Assembly (NCBI GenBank): GCA_050179115.1
Contig: JBFXFL010000001.1
Span: 62,001 to 126,000 of the forward strand
Source: JAGPUQ01 sp050179115
GTDB taxonomy: Bacteria; Pseudomonadota; Gammaproteobacteria; Pseudomonadales; Porticoccaceae
Length of the DNA stretch: 64,000 nt
Direction: 5' to 3'
Shown here: positions 1 through 9,059 of the stretch, piece after piece
Numbering within the stretch: the stretch's first letter is position 1
How the letters are laid out: each line of letters begins with the position of its first letter
Notes under the pieces: generated by a model
What the model was told of the DNA's origin: nothing
The model's input: only the letters and a program-made list of their open reading frames with translations
Database searches by the model: none
Translations under genes and position numbers: made by a program

Positions 1-245
1 AGCTGAACACACAGTATCCGGGCACCTGCTATCGCGAAGAATTCCAGCAACTCAAGCGTGAACTGGGGGAGATGAATCTCGGCATTCCCACCCTCTACAA
101 ACAGTACGCGGAACTGTGCGAACCGGGCGGCGTGCAATTCGCGGGATTCAATGTCGATTCCGGTTTCGGCAACTGCGTCGATGGCCTGGTGATCGTCGAT
201 CTCGCGCGCCTCAAGGCTTCGCGCCGGGAACGCTACCTCAGCTGA
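1..245 (+). CDS. C-terminal end of a hemolysin-like GNAT/lysophospholipid acyltransferase (partial)
   Basis: The reading frame is open from the window edge (first full codon at base 3) to TGA at 243-245, giving about 80 C-terminal residues. The tail has the pattern YKQYAELCEPGG, then a short stretch, then NCVDGLVIVDL and a final RRERYL. As I recall it, this matches the end of the fused acyltransferase family annotated as putative hemolysin / lysophospholipid acyltransferase. The catalytic part lies outside the window, so the substrate (an acyl chain onto ornithine or a lysophospholipid) is not known. Followed by ubiE after a 76-bp gap. Confidence 0.6.
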   Translation, partial: LNTQYPGTCYREEFQQLKRELGEMNLGIPTLYKQYAELCEPGGVQFAGFNVDSGFGNCVDGLVIVDLARLKASRRERYLS

Positions 246-256
246 GCGCCGCGGCA

Positions 257-285
257 CCCTGCGGGCGGACGCCCGCGACGCAGGG
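257..285. terminator. GC-rich hairpin after the acyltransferase gene
   Basis: The arms CCCTGCG (257-263) and CGCAGGG (279-285) pair, and an inner GGCG/CGCC pairing extends the stem. It starts 12 bp after the acyltransferase stop. There is no T-run, so it is at best a weak terminator or an mRNA-stabilising hairpin. Confidence 0.35.
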
Positions 286-290
286 CCGTG

Positions 291-296
291 TACAAT
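291..296 (+). promoter_or_regulatory. Possible -10 element upstream of ubiE
   Basis: TACAAT lies 26 bp before the chosen ubiE start, directly after the hairpin. No convincing -35 sits 16-18 bp upstream, so this is only a candidate. Confidence 0.3.
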
Positions 297-321
297 AGTG
301 GCCGCACGCTGGCGGCCCACG

Positions 322-1080
322 ATGAGCGATCAGGACACTACCCACTTCGGATTTGAACGCGTCGCCCGCCCCGAAAAGGCCGCGCGCGTGGCGCGTGTGT
401 TCGACTCGGTTGCGTCCCGCTATGACCTGATGAACGATCTGATGTCGGGCGGTCTGCACCGGCTCTGGAAACGCGCGGCGCTGACCATGGCCGCGCTTCG
501 GCCGGGCCAGAGCGTGCTCGACCTCGCCGGCGGCACCGGTGATCTCGCCGCCGAACTCGCCGCCCAGGTCGGCCCCACCGGGCAGGTGGTGCTGGCCGAC
601 ATCAATGCCGCCATGCTCGGGGTCGGCCGCGATCGGCTGCTGGACAAGGGCATCGCGGGCAATGTCGTTTACGTCCAGGCCGATGCGGAACAATTGCCAT
701 TTCCCGCCGACAGCTTCGACTGCATCACCATCGCCTTCGGCCTGCGCAATGTCACCGACAAGGAGCGCGCGCTGCGCGCCATGCTCGCGGTGCTGAAACC
801 GGGCGGACGCCTGCTGGTGCTGGAGTTCTCCCATCCCGCCAATCCGCTGGTCGCCAGACTCTACGATCAGTATTCGTTCCGGATCCTGCCGCGCATGGGC
901 AGTCTGGTCGCGGGCGACGCCGACAGCTACCGCTACCTCGCCGAATCCATCCGCATGCACCCGAACCAGGAAGGGCTGCGCGCAATGATGGAGGAGGCGG
1001 GCTTCGCGGACACCCGCTACCACAATATGACCGGCGGCATCGTGGCACTGCATACCGGGCTCAAACCCCACCCGCGATGA
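322..1080 (+). CDS. ubiE: Ubiquinone/menaquinone C-methyltransferase UbiE
   Basis: SAM-dependent C-methyltransferase of quinone biosynthesis, 252 aa, the usual family length. The N-terminal part has the UbiE signature RVFDSVASRYDLMNDLMS (about residues 25-42), followed by the SAM-binding motif VLDLAGGTGD (65-74). The ATG at 322 is preferred over an in-frame GTG at 298, because homologues begin close to the TTHFGF segment. It heads an ubiE-ubiJ-ubiB run: the stop overlaps the ubiJ start by 4 bp (ATGA), which suggests translational coupling. Confidence 0.96.
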   Translation: MSDQDTTHFGFERVARPEKAARVARVFDSVASRYDLMNDLMSGGLHRLWKRAALTMAALRPGQSVLDLAGGTGDLAAELAAQVGPTGQVVLADINAAMLGVGRDRLLDKGIAGNVVYVQADAEQLPFPADSFDCITIAFGLRNVTDKERALRAMLAVLKPGGRLLVLEFSHPANPLVARLYDQYSFRILPRMGSLVAGDADSYRYLAESIRMHPNQEGLRAMMEEAGFADTRYHNMTGGIVALHTGLKPHPR

Positions 1081-1730
1081 TCGCGGCACTCGCCCGGCAA
1101 CAGGCCGCACGGCTGGTCAATCTCGCGCTCGAGCAAAATCCGGCTGCGCGGGAACGATTGACCGGCCTCGGGGATCTCCACATAAACATCCACGTCACCC
1201 AGCCCCGCGCGACGCTGGCGCTGCGGATTCACGCGGGCGTGGTTGCCATCGAGCCCGCCGACGACGAACCCGCCGATCTCGAGCTCGCCGGCAGCGTGCC
1301 GGCGTTGCTGCATCTCGCCGCCAATCCGGACACGCCCATTCCCGGCGCGCCCTTTCCCGGCACAATAAGCGTCACTGGCGACCCGGCTTTGTGCGCGCGC
1401 CTGCGGGCCATCCAGGCCGAACTGGAACTGGACTGGGAAGGCAAACTCGCCGCCCATGTCGGCGACACGTCCGCGCACCTGCTGGGCAGCGGCGTGCGCA
1501 GTGTGCTGCGCGGGGGCAATGAGGTGCTGACCCGGAGCCGGGAGCTGCTCGTCAACTACCTCGCGGAAGAATCCCCTGGGATGCCACCCGGCCCGCTGCA
1601 CGGCATGGCGCGCGCCGGGGCGGAAGCCGCACTCGCTTTCGCCGATTGGCTCGGCGCGAGCGCAACATCCGCCGCTCCAACATCTGCCACACCACCCGCC
1701 GCCACACCACCAGCCGACGACTCGCGCTGA
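1077..1730 (+). CDS. ubiJ: Ubiquinone biosynthesis accessory factor UbiJ (SCP2 domain)
   Basis: 217 aa. It sits between ubiE and ubiB, as in Escherichia and Pseudomonas. The N-terminal half looks like an SCP2 sterol-carrier lipid-binding domain, with the LHINIHVTQP strand and the typical spaced leucines. The C-terminal tail is alanine/threonine/proline-rich and probably disordered. UbiJ is known as a lipid-binding scaffold of the Ubi metabolon. Identification rests on both sequence type and gene order. It overlaps ubiE by 4 bp, and ubiB starts 2 bp after its stop codon ends. Confidence 0.88.
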   Translation: MIAALARQQAARLVNLALEQNPAARERLTGLGDLHINIHVTQPRATLALRIHAGVVAIEPADDEPADLELAGSVPALLHLAANPDTPIPGAPFPGTISVTGDPALCARLRAIQAELELDWEGKLAAHVGDTSAHLLGSGVRSVLRGGNEVLTRSRELLVNYLAEESPGMPPGPLHGMARAGAEAALAFADWLGASATSAAPTSATPPAATPPADDSR

Positions 1731-1731
1731 G

Positions 1732-3366
1732 ATGAACCCTGCCCTGCGCGCCCTGACCATTGCCCGGGTGGTGCTCCGCCACCGCCTGGACACGCTTGCC
1801 ACCGAACTGAGCCTGCCCCTCGCCCTGCGCTGGCCGCTGCGCCTGCTGGCGCTGCTGCCGGCGCCGCGACGGACGCGGGGCGAACGCCTGCGTCTGGCAC
1901 TGGAAGCGCTGGGGCCGGTGTTCGTGAAATTCGGCCAGGTGCTCTCGACGCGCCCGGATCTGATTCCCACGGATATCTGCGCCGAACTGGAAAAACTTCA
2001 GGACACGGTCCCGCCGTTCCCCGGAGAAGAGTTCACCACGCTGATCGAAGCCGCGCTGGGTGCGCCTGTCGACCAGTTGTTCGGACAGTTCGAGCGCACG
2101 CCACTGGCGTCCGCCTCGGTGGCGCAGGTTCACGCGGCGCGGTTGTCCGATGGCCGGGAGGTGGTGGTAAAAGCCATTCGCCCCGGAGTGCAGGCCGTCA
2201 TCGAACTCGACTGCGCCCTGCTGCTGGCGCTCGCGCGCGGGCTCGAACGCTTCAGCGCCGAGGCGCGCCGGCTGCGCCCGGTCGAGGTTGCCCGCGACTA
2301 CCGCGCCACCATCCTCGACGAACTCGATCTGCAACGGGAGGCCGCCAACGCCGCCATCCTGCGCCGCAACTTCACCGACTCGCCGCTGCTGTATGTGCCC
2401 GCGGTCCACTGGCCGCTGTCGAATCAGAAAGTCATGGTAATGGAGCGCATCCGTGCCATCGCGGTCACCGATGTCGCCGCGCTGCGGGCCGCGGGTACCG
2501 ACTTCCGCGTACTGGCGGAACGCGGCGTCGAGATTTTCTTCACCCAGGTATTCACCCACAATTTTTTTCACGCCGACATGCATCCCGGCAATATCTTCGT
2601 GGATGTCCGGGAGCCGCGCCGACCGAGCTATGTCGCGGTGGACTGCGCCGTTATCGGCATCCTGTCCGACAGCGATCAGTACTACCTGGCGCGCAACATG
2701 CTGGCCATCTTCCGCCGCGACTACCGCCAGGTGGCGGAACTGCATTTACAGTCCGGCTGGGTACCCGAAGGTACTCCGGTGGTCGAACTCGAAAGCGCGG
2801 TGCGGACCGTGTGCGAGCCCCGCTTCCAGCGGCCGCTGAAGGACATCTCCCTCGCCTATCTGCTGATCGATCTGTTTCGCGTCGCGCGGCGCTTCGACGC
2901 CGAAATCCAGCCCTCGCTGGTACTGCTGCAAAAGACCCTGCTCAACATCGAAGGCCTGGGGCGCCAACTCTATCCGGATCTCGACCTGTGGCAGACCGCG
3001 CATCCGTTTCTGGAGCGCTGGCTGCGCGAACGTTTCAAACCGACGCGGCTGCTCGAACGGCTGAAACGCCACGGTCCAGAATGGCTGGAACAGTTCCCGC
3101 AGGTGCCGCAACTGATGTTCGACACCCTCAAGCGTGTGGACGGAATCGAGCACGCACTCCGCGAACGCGCGCAGGCCGCGCCGCCCGCGGGCCTGCGCAA
3201 CGCCACCCTGGGCGCACTCTGCGTCGGAGCGGCCGTGGGCATGCTGTTTGCGACCAGCCCGGTGGCCGAAGACACCCTGAAGGCCGCCAGCCTGGTGCTG
3301 GCCGGGCTCGGCGTCCTCCTGTTGCTGACCCGGCGAAGCTGGGATAATCGCCGCCCGCCCCGGTGA
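1732..3366 (+). CDS. ubiB: Ubiquinone biosynthesis protein kinase-like ATPase UbiB
   Basis: 544 aa, normal for UbiB. This is an atypical kinase-like ATPase of the ABC1/ADCK family that supports ubiquinone synthesis at the inner membrane. Visible features are the family KxGQ motif (KFGQ, residues 66-69), an alanine-rich segment SASVAQVHAA in place of the P-loop, and the catalytic-loop region FFHADMHPGNIFV. Two closely spaced hydrophobic segments near the C-terminus (about 485-535) probably anchor it in the membrane. It belongs to the same transcription unit as ubiE and ubiJ. Confidence 0.95.
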   Translation: MNPALRALTIARVVLRHRLDTLATELSLPLALRWPLRLLALLPAPRRTRGERLRLALEALGPVFVKFGQVLSTRPDLIPTDICAELEKLQDTVPPFPGEEFTTLIEAALGAPVDQLFGQFERTPLASASVAQVHAARLSDGREVVVKAIRPGVQAVIELDCALLLALARGLERFSAEARRLRPVEVARDYRATILDELDLQREAANAAILRRNFTDSPLLYVPAVHWPLSNQKVMVMERIRAIAVTDVAALRAAGTDFRVLAERGVEIFFTQVFTHNFFHADMHPGNIFVDVREPRRPSYVAVDCAVIGILSDSDQYYLARNMLAIFRRDYRQVAELHLQSGWVPEGTPVVELESAVRTVCEPRFQRPLKDISLAYLLIDLFRVARRFDAEIQPSLVLLQKTLLNIEGLGRQLYPDLDLWQTAHPFLERWLRERFKPTRLLERLKRHGPEWLEQFPQVPQLMFDTLKRVDGIEHALRERAQAAPPAGLRNATLGALCVGAAVGMLFATSPVAEDTLKAASLVLAGLGVLLLLTRRSWDNRRPPR

Positions 3367-3370
3367 TGCC

Positions 3371-3769
3371 ATGACCAGCAACGCCTCCCCTACCCGGTTT
3401 CTCGATGGCATCGCCTGGAATGCCGATGGTCTGGTGCCGGCGATCGCCCAGGACGCCACCACGGGCGCGGTGTTGATGCTCGCCTGGATGAACCGGGAGT
3501 CGCTCGCCCTGACACTGCGGGAACGGCGCGCTGTGTACTGGTCGCGCTCTCGTGGGCGGCTGTGGCGCAAGGGCGAAGAGTCCGGCCATGTGCAGCGCCT
3601 GATCGACATCCGCCTCGACTGCGACGGCGATACCCTGCTGCTGAAGGTGGAGCAGGTGGGCGGAATCGCCTGCCACACTGGCCGCCCGTCCTGTTTTTAC
3701 AACGAATTCCGCGCCGGACAATGGCAGCCGGACAGCCCTGACCCCACAGGTGGAGGCGCCACATCATGA
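3371..3769 (+). CDS. hisI: Phosphoribosyl-AMP cyclohydrolase HisI
   Basis: 132 aa, a stand-alone cyclohydrolase catalysing the third step of histidine synthesis. The zinc and magnesium site is visible: D83-C84-D85 followed by D87, then C101 and C108 in CHTGRPSC. The YWSRSRGRLWRKGEESGH block is diagnostic. HisE is a separate gene whose ATG overlaps this stop by 4 bp. Separate hisI and hisE beside tatABC is the arrangement seen in Pseudomonas-type gammaproteobacteria. Confidence 0.96.
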   Translation: MTSNASPTRFLDGIAWNADGLVPAIAQDATTGAVLMLAWMNRESLALTLRERRAVYWSRSRGRLWRKGEESGHVQRLIDIRLDCDGDTLLLKVEQVGGIACHTGRPSCFYNEFRAGQWQPDSPDPTGGGATS

Positions 3770-4095
3770 GCGAAGTCCTGACTCAGCTGACCGCCGTGCT
3801 CGCGGCGCGCCGCCAGGCCGATCCCGAGGTGTCCTATGTGGCGCGCCTGCATCGCGATGGACTCAATAAAATTCTGGAGAAGCTCGGTGAGGAATGCACG
3901 GAGACCCTGCTCGCCGCCAAGGACGCCGAGCGCAGCGGCGACACCCGCGCCCTGGTCGCGGAAACCGCCGATCTGTGGTTTCACTCGCTGGTAATGCTCG
4001 CCCACCTCGGAGAAAATGCCGACGCCGTATTGGCGGAGTTGGCGCGCCGCTTCGGCATTTCCGGTCTGGACGAAAAAGCCAGCCGCAACCAATAA
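3766..4095 (+). CDS. hisE: Phosphoribosyl-ATP pyrophosphatase HisE
   Basis: 109 aa MazG-like all-alpha pyrophosphatase that hydrolyses phosphoribosyl-ATP in histidine synthesis. The metal-binding pattern is present in EKLGEECTETLLAAKD and ETADLWFH, with acidic residues spaced as in MazG folds. Its start overlaps hisI (ATGA), and tatA follows after 12 bp, so hisIE and tat are probably co-transcribed. Confidence 0.94.
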   Translation: MSEVLTQLTAVLAARRQADPEVSYVARLHRDGLNKILEKLGEECTETLLAAKDAERSGDTRALVAETADLWFHSLVMLAHLGENADAVLAELARRFGISGLDEKASRNQ

Positions 4096-4107
4096 CCGGA
4101 GACAATC

Positions 4108-4359
4108 ATGGGACTGGGCGGAATCAGCATTTGGCAATTGCTCATCATTCTGGTCATCGTGATGATGATCTTCGGCACCAAGCGGCTCAAGAATCTGGGC
4201 GGAGATCTCGGTGGTGCCATCAAGGGCTTCCGCAACGCCATGGGCGAAAGCAAAGAGGATAAAGGCAAAGCCCAAGACCCGGTGGAAAACGCCCATTCAG
4301 GCGATGCCCAGGCGCGGGAAGCCGTCGACGCGGATACCGACACTCACAAAAAATCCTGA
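4108..4359 (+). CDS. tatA: Twin-arginine translocase subunit TatA
   Basis: 83 aa. A short N-terminal transmembrane helix (about residues 4-20) is followed by the hinge FGTKRL and an amphipathic helix KNLGGDLGGAIKGFRNAM, then a charged tail. This is the classic TatA layout for the pore-forming subunit of folded-protein export. First gene of a tatABC cluster. Confidence 0.95.
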   Translation: MGLGGISIWQLLIILVIVMMIFGTKRLKNLGGDLGGAIKGFRNAMGESKEDKGKAQDPVENAHSGDAQAREAVDADTDTHKKS

Positions 4360-4406
4360 CCCCTGACCCCTCGGACGGGCCTTCACTCGCGGCCCGGAGC
4401 GCGCCC

Positions 4407-4823
4407 TTGTCCGATATCGGTTTTTCCGAACTTCTTCTGATCGTCGCGATTGCACTGATCGTGATCGGTCCCAAGCGCCTGCCGGAAGCGGCGCGCTTTC
4501 TCGGCTACTGGACCGGCAAACTCCGACGCACACTGCACACGGCGCGCCAGGATATGGAGCGCGAGCTGGGCATCGACGACATCAAGCGCGAAGTTCACAA
4601 CCAGTTGCGGCTGGAGGAGCTGGATGCGGAGCGCAAGCAGGTCGAGGAAACCTTCAGGAAAACCCAAAACCAGCCGCCCCAACCGCCGGCAAGCCCGCCG
4701 CCGCCGGATCCGGACACGCTGGATTTCATTGACGAGGAACCATCGGAACCCAAAACGGAAGCCGGGAGCCTATCCTCATCAGAAACCGCTGCCAGCGCTG
4801 GCGCCAAGTCCCCACGACCATGA
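4407..4823 (+). CDS. tatB: Twin-arginine translocase subunit TatB
   Basis: 138 aa. The start is a TTG at 4407: homologues begin directly before the DIGFSEL segment, and no ATG or GTG lies there. A single N-terminal membrane helix, LLLIVAIALIVIGPKRLP, is followed by a long amphipathic helix. A proline-rich, acidic, probably disordered tail follows. TatB works with TatC in binding twin-arginine signal peptides. The stop overlaps tatC by 4 bp (ATGA). Confidence 0.93.
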   Translation: MSDIGFSELLLIVAIALIVIGPKRLPEAARFLGYWTGKLRRTLHTARQDMERELGIDDIKREVHNQLRLEELDAERKQVEETFRKTQNQPPQPPASPPPPDPDTLDFIDEEPSEPKTEAGSLSSSETAASAGAKSPRP

Positions 4824-5596
4824 GTGACGCCCCGGAAACCGATCGGGAAACGACGCTGGTGGAACACCTGATCGAACTGCGGAACCGGCTGCTGCGCTGC
4901 CTGCTGTCGATCGGACTGCTGTTCGCCGGCATGTTCCCCTTCGCCGACCGAATCTACGATTATGCATCGGCGCCCCTGCGCGTCTATCTTCCGGAAGGCT
5001 CATCGATGATCGCCACCGACGTGGCCGCGCCGTTCTTCGCTCCCATGAAGCTGACATTTGTTGCCGCGGTCCTGGCCGCCATGCCGGTGATCCTCTACCA
5101 GGCCTGGGCTTTCATAGCTCCGGGACTGTACAAACGGGAGAGGCACATCGTGCTGCCGCTGTTCGCATCGAGCGTATTCCTGTTCTACGGCGGCATGGCG
5201 TTCGCGTACTACCTGGTGTTTCCGATGATATTCGGGTTCTTCACCAGTGTCGGGCCGGAACACGTCGCGGTGATGACCGATATCAGCCGCTATCTGGATT
5301 TCGTCCTGAAGCTGTTTTTCGCGTTCGGATTCGCATTCGAGATTCCGGTCGCGGTGGTGATCCTGAGCTGGACCGGTCTGGTCAATCCGCAAGCCCTGGC
5401 GGAAAAGCGCCCCTACGTCATCGTCGGCTGTTTTACGGTGGGAATGCTGCTGACGCCGCCCGATGTGTTCTCACAGACCTTGCTCGCGCTACCCATGTGG
5501 TTGCTGTTCGAGCTGGGAATCGTGTGCGGACGCTGGATCTACCGCGCCAAGACTCCCGACGAAGAAACCACCGCACTGGTCGACGAGGGCAACTGA
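4820..5596 (+). CDS. tatC: Twin-arginine translocase subunit TatC
   Basis: 258 aa polytopic membrane protein with six predicted helices. The N-terminal signature HLIELRNRLLRC (about residues 15-26) binds the twin-arginine signal. The conserved YQAWAFIAPGLYKRER loop and FAFGFAFEIPV helix are visible. Last gene of the rightward ubi-his-tat run. It converges on the leftward CoA-transferase with 49 bp between the stops. Confidence 0.96.
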   Translation: MSDAPETDRETTLVEHLIELRNRLLRCLLSIGLLFAGMFPFADRIYDYASAPLRVYLPEGSSMIATDVAAPFFAPMKLTFVAAVLAAMPVILYQAWAFIAPGLYKRERHIVLPLFASSVFLFYGGMAFAYYLVFPMIFGFFTSVGPEHVAVMTDISRYLDFVLKLFFAFGFAFEIPVAVVILSWTGLVNPQALAEKRPYVIVGCFTVGMLLTPPDVFSQTLLALPMWLLFELGIVCGRWIYRAKTPDEETTALVDEGN

Positions 5597-5645
5597 TCGA
5601 GCGCCCGGTCAGCGGCCGTTGGTCGCCGACCGACAGGCGCCCGGC

Positions 5646-6827
5646 TCAGCCGACCGCACCTGCGGCCCGCAGCGCCGCGATATCGGCTTCGGAACAACCC
5701 ACAGATCTCAGCACTTCGTCGGTATGTTCGCCCAGTGCCGGCGCCGGCCGGCGCACGGTGCAGGGCTCGCCCGCGAAAATGGCCGCCGGCCGCGTCTGGC
5801 GCAGGCGTCCGCCCCGCGGATCGTCGTACTCGATCAATGCGCCGGCATGGCGGACACGGGGATCCTCGATCACCTCGTCGAGGGTATTCACCTTGCCGCA
5901 GGGAACCCCTTCGCGATCCATGCGGGCCACCACCTCGGCAGTGGTCAGGGTGCGTGTCTTGCCCTCAAAGGCCACCAATAGATCGGTGTAGTTGCTGAAG
6001 CGCTCGAAAATCGATGCAAACCGGCTTTCGTCGACCAGATGCGGCAATTCCAGCGCCCGACAGGCGCCCTTGAACTCCTCGTCACCCACCACGATGGTAG
6101 TGACAAAGCCGTCGGCGGTCTCCAGCACCCGATAGAATTCGGCCAGCAGCGGTTTGGGCTGAAACCCCTCGGCACCCACGAAACCGTGGTTCCAGAAGGC
6201 ATCCGGCCACAGGAATTGCAGGCTCGCTTCCAGCATCGACACTTCGATATGGTGGCCGCGAATGCGGCCCGACGCGCGCGCGAACAGCGCCGAAGAAATG
6301 GCCTGGGCCGTGGTCAGCGCCGCGATCTTGTCGCTCGCAATCGTCTTCACGAGCTGGGGTTTGCCGCCATGGCCCTGAGCCGCCGCGAAACCCGCCGTCA
6401 CCTGGATCACCGGATCGTAGACGCGCTGATGTGACGCCGGTCCGTCCGGACCGAAACCGGAAATCGACACATAGATGAGATCGGGATTGATGTCGTGGAG
6501 ATCTTCGTACCCATAGCCACTGCGATCGAGGGCGCCCGGGCGCGAGTTCTGCACGAACACATCGGCCGTCTTGATCAATTCAAGCAATGCTGGCCGCAAT
6601 TGGGGATTCTTGAGGTCGACGGCCAGCGAGCGCTTGTTGCGATTCATGGCGGCGTTGTAGCCGGTCACACCGCCGCGCACGCCACCCACATAACGCGAGG
6701 GGTCGCCGCCGCCGACGGCTTCAAGCCGGATCACATCGGCACCCTGGTCCGCCAGAATCCCGGTCGCGAAAGGCCCTGAAGCATTGCTGGTCACTTCAAC
6801 GATGCGAACGCCTTTGAGTGGTTCCAC
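5646..6827 (-). CDS. Family III CoA-transferase (CaiB/BaiF type)
   Basis: 393 aa from a GTG at 6827, chosen because a strong GGAGGA lies just upstream and the family N-terminus (PLKGVRIVEV) starts there. The longer ATG frame adds 17 atypical residues. Family III enzymes move CoA between carboxylic acids through an aspartyl-CoA thioester. The candidate Asp is in SDKIAALTTAQA. It is less similar to the five other CoA-transferases of this window than they are to one another, so it probably has a different substrate. The partner acid cannot be read from sequence. Confidence 0.87.
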   Translation of the reverse strand: MEPLKGVRIVEVTSNASGPFATGILADQGADVIRLEAVGGGDPSRYVGGVRGGVTGYNAAMNRNKRSLAVDLKNPQLRPALLELIKTADVFVQNSRPGALDRSGYGYEDLHDINPDLIYVSISGFGPDGPASHQRVYDPVIQVTAGFAAAQGHGGKPQLVKTIASDKIAALTTAQAISSALFARASGRIRGHHIEVSMLEASLQFLWPDAFWNHGFVGAEGFQPKPLLAEFYRVLETADGFVTTIVVGDEEFKGACRALELPHLVDESRFASIFERFSNYTDLLVAFEGKTRTLTTAEVVARMDREGVPCGKVNTLDEVIEDPRVRHAGALIEYDDPRGGRLRQTRPAAIFAGEPCTVRRPAPALGEHTDEVLRSVGCSEADIAALRAAGAVG

Positions 6828-6940
6828 GGTTATTCCTCCACTGTTTATTGTTGTTGCGTTTTTCCCTGCCGCGCGCATTCCATTTCAGCGGCCAGGGTTC
6901 ATCGGACGCACACCCGGCCTCGCGACCGGGTCAATCCTGT

Positions 6941-7126
6941 TCAGAGCGCTCCCATCGCCCAGGCGAACAGCAGCGCGAAACCACTGATCAGGCTGACGAC
7001 GATCCACAATACCAGCAGCAATCGCAGCGGACGGAATGGCTGACGCTCGACCTGATGAATCGGGGAATTGAGATATTCCCGCACCCGCGCGAGATCCTCT
7101 TCCGATAACTTGGGCTTCTCGATCAT
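6941..7126 (-). CDS. Small DUF3094 membrane protein
   Basis: 61 aa. The conserved N-terminal segment LSEEDLARVREYLNSPIH is followed by VERQPFRP and one transmembrane helix (about residues 36-57). This is the layout of DUF3094, a small single-pass protein family of Pseudomonas-like gammaproteobacteria with unknown function. It lies between the acyl-CoA dehydrogenase and the CoA-transferase on the same strand, 39 bp after the dehydrogenase stop. Confidence 0.8.
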   Translation of the reverse strand: MIEKPKLSEEDLARVREYLNSPIHQVERQPFRPLRLLLVLWIVVSLISGFALLFAWAMGAL

Positions 7127-7165
7127 CGTGCAATTCCGCCGCTGGGCTCCAGAGAGCCGGGAACA

Positions 7166-8968
7166 TCATTCGAGCAAAAAGGCTTGCTCGCTCATCGCCA
7201 TCAGTGATCCGGCACCACTGGCCATGGTCGCCACCAGGGTACGGGTACGCGGCAAGATTTTCTGGTAGTAAAACGCCGCGGTTTGCAGTTTCGCCTGGTA
7301 AAAATCGGTCTCCGCAGTGCCTGCGGCGAGCGCGGCGCTGGCGACGCGCACCGCCCGCGCCCACAGGTACGCAAGCGTGACGTAGCCAGCGTACATCAGA
7401 TAATCGAATGCGGCGGCGCCCATCTCTTCCGGATCCTTCAGGGTGCGGGCGCCGATGTCGCGGGTGATCTGTTCCCACTCCGCGACCAGTTCCGCCAAGG
7501 GTTGCACGAACGGCCGCAGCGCCGGATCTTCCGCGCAGTCGCGGCAAAAGGCGCCGATGCGCTGAAGATGGGGTACAAGCACGGCACCCTGCGTGGCCAG
7601 GACCTTGCGCCCGAGCAGATCGATGGCCTGAATGCCGTTGGTGCCCTCGTAGATCATGGCGATGCGGGAGTCGCGCAGATTCTGCTCCATGCCCCACTCC
7701 CGGATATAGCCGTGGCCGCCCAACACCTGGATGCCGAGGCTCGCGGCTTCGAATCCGACTTCGGTGCAAAACGCCTTGGCGATGGGTGTCAGCAGCGCCA
7801 ACATCTCCTCGCCGCGCTGGCGTTCGGCGGGATCTTCGGCCAGATAGGCAATATCCACTTCCCGGGCCAGGTACTGAATCAGGAGCCGGGTGCCTTCCGC
7901 AAAGGCCTTGATGGTGAGCAGCATGCGCCGCACATCGGGATGCACGATGATGGGGTCGGCGGGGCCCACGGGATTCTTCGGCCCGCTCAGCGAGCGCATC
8001 TGCAAGCGCTCGCGGGCGTAGCGCACCGCGCCTTGCAGGGCGCGCTCGGAGTGGGCCACACCCTGCACGGCAGTGCCGATGCGCGCGATATTCATGAAGG
8101 TGAACATGGCGTTCAGGCCGCGGTTGGGCTCGCCCAGCAGAAAACCGCGCGCATTATCGAAGTTGATGACCGCGGTCGCGTTGCCGTGAATGCCCATCTT
8201 GTGTTCGAGCGAACCGCAGGAAACGCCGTTGGCGGCGCCCGCATTGCCGGCCGCGTCCGGCAGCCGCTTGGGCACCGCGAACAGTGAAATACCCTTGGTG
8301 CCGGGCGGCGCATCGGGGAGTCGCGCCAGTACGATATGCACGATATTTTCCGCCATATCATGCTCGCCGGAAGAGATGAAGATCTTGGTACCGTTGATGC
8401 TGTAGCTGCCGTCGGCCTGGGGATCGGCACGGGTGCGCAGCAAACCCAGGTCGGTGCCGGCGTGGGATTCGGTCAGACACATGGTCGCCGTCCACTCGCC
8501 CGAAATGGTCTTCGGAAGATAGATTTTTTTCAGTTCCTCACTGGCGTGGGCGGTGATGGTGAGCCGTCCGCCCTTGGCCAGAAACGGGTACATGCTCCAA
8601 CCCCAGTTGGCGGCACCGACGAACTCGTTGAGGACGCTTTCCAGGGAGGGAGGCAAACCCTGACCGCCGTATTCCACCGGGCCGGTGAGCGCGGGCCAGC
8701 CGCCTGCCATGTACTTGGCATAGGCCTCCCTGAAGCCCGCCGGGGTGCGCACACCCTCCGGACTCCAGGCACAGCCCTCTTCGTCGCCACTGCGCCACAG
8801 TGGGGCGATTTCCTCTTCACAAAGCTTGGCAACCGCCTCGTATATGGCCGTCACCAGCTCGGCATTCATCTCTTCGCAGCCGGGCAGATGCTGCCACAGC
8901 GCGGGAAAATCCAGCACCTCCTCGCGGACGAACTGCATGTCCCGAACCGGTACCTTGTAATCCGACAT
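7166..8968 (-). CDS. Acyl-CoA dehydrogenase, large DmdC/FadE-like type
   Basis: 600 aa from the second of two adjacent ATGs (8968), which sits 7 bp after GGAG. The N-terminal SDYKVPVRDMQFV block is typical of the enlarged acyl-CoA dehydrogenases that include methylmercaptopropionyl-CoA dehydrogenase. The flavin-binding region MCLTESHAGTDLG and the C-terminal GGHGYIREWGMEQNLRDSRI are plain. The catalytic Glu is expected in IYEGTNGIQAIDLLGRK. It oxidises an acyl-CoA at the alpha-beta bond. Chain specificity is not predictable here. Confidence 0.9.
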   Translation of the reverse strand: MSDYKVPVRDMQFVREEVLDFPALWQHLPGCEEMNAELVTAIYEAVAKLCEEEIAPLWRSGDEEGCAWSPEGVRTPAGFREAYAKYMAGGWPALTGPVEYGGQGLPPSLESVLNEFVGAANWGWSMYPFLAKGGRLTITAHASEELKKIYLPKTISGEWTATMCLTESHAGTDLGLLRTRADPQADGSYSINGTKIFISSGEHDMAENIVHIVLARLPDAPPGTKGISLFAVPKRLPDAAGNAGAANGVSCGSLEHKMGIHGNATAVINFDNARGFLLGEPNRGLNAMFTFMNIARIGTAVQGVAHSERALQGAVRYARERLQMRSLSGPKNPVGPADPIIVHPDVRRMLLTIKAFAEGTRLLIQYLAREVDIAYLAEDPAERQRGEEMLALLTPIAKAFCTEVGFEAASLGIQVLGGHGYIREWGMEQNLRDSRIAMIYEGTNGIQAIDLLGRKVLATQGAVLVPHLQRIGAFCRDCAEDPALRPFVQPLAELVAEWEQITRDIGARTLKDPEEMGAAAFDYLMYAGYVTLAYLWARAVRVASAALAAGTAETDFYQAKLQTAAFYYQKILPRTRTLVATMASGAGSLMAMSEQAFLLE

Positions 8969-9059
8969 CATCGATCTCCAGGTTCGTTGGCGCGCCCAGT
9001 TTAGGCAAGCTTGGCGGCAGGGAACAGCACTCGCCGGCAGTTTCCGGCGACTCCCCGGA

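Noticed and set aside
238..1110. Long leftward frame opposite ubiE (290 codons)
   Set aside because: It lies on the other strand of a clear ubiE and has low-complexity, G/A/R/H-rich composition. High-GC DNA gives many such shadow frames.
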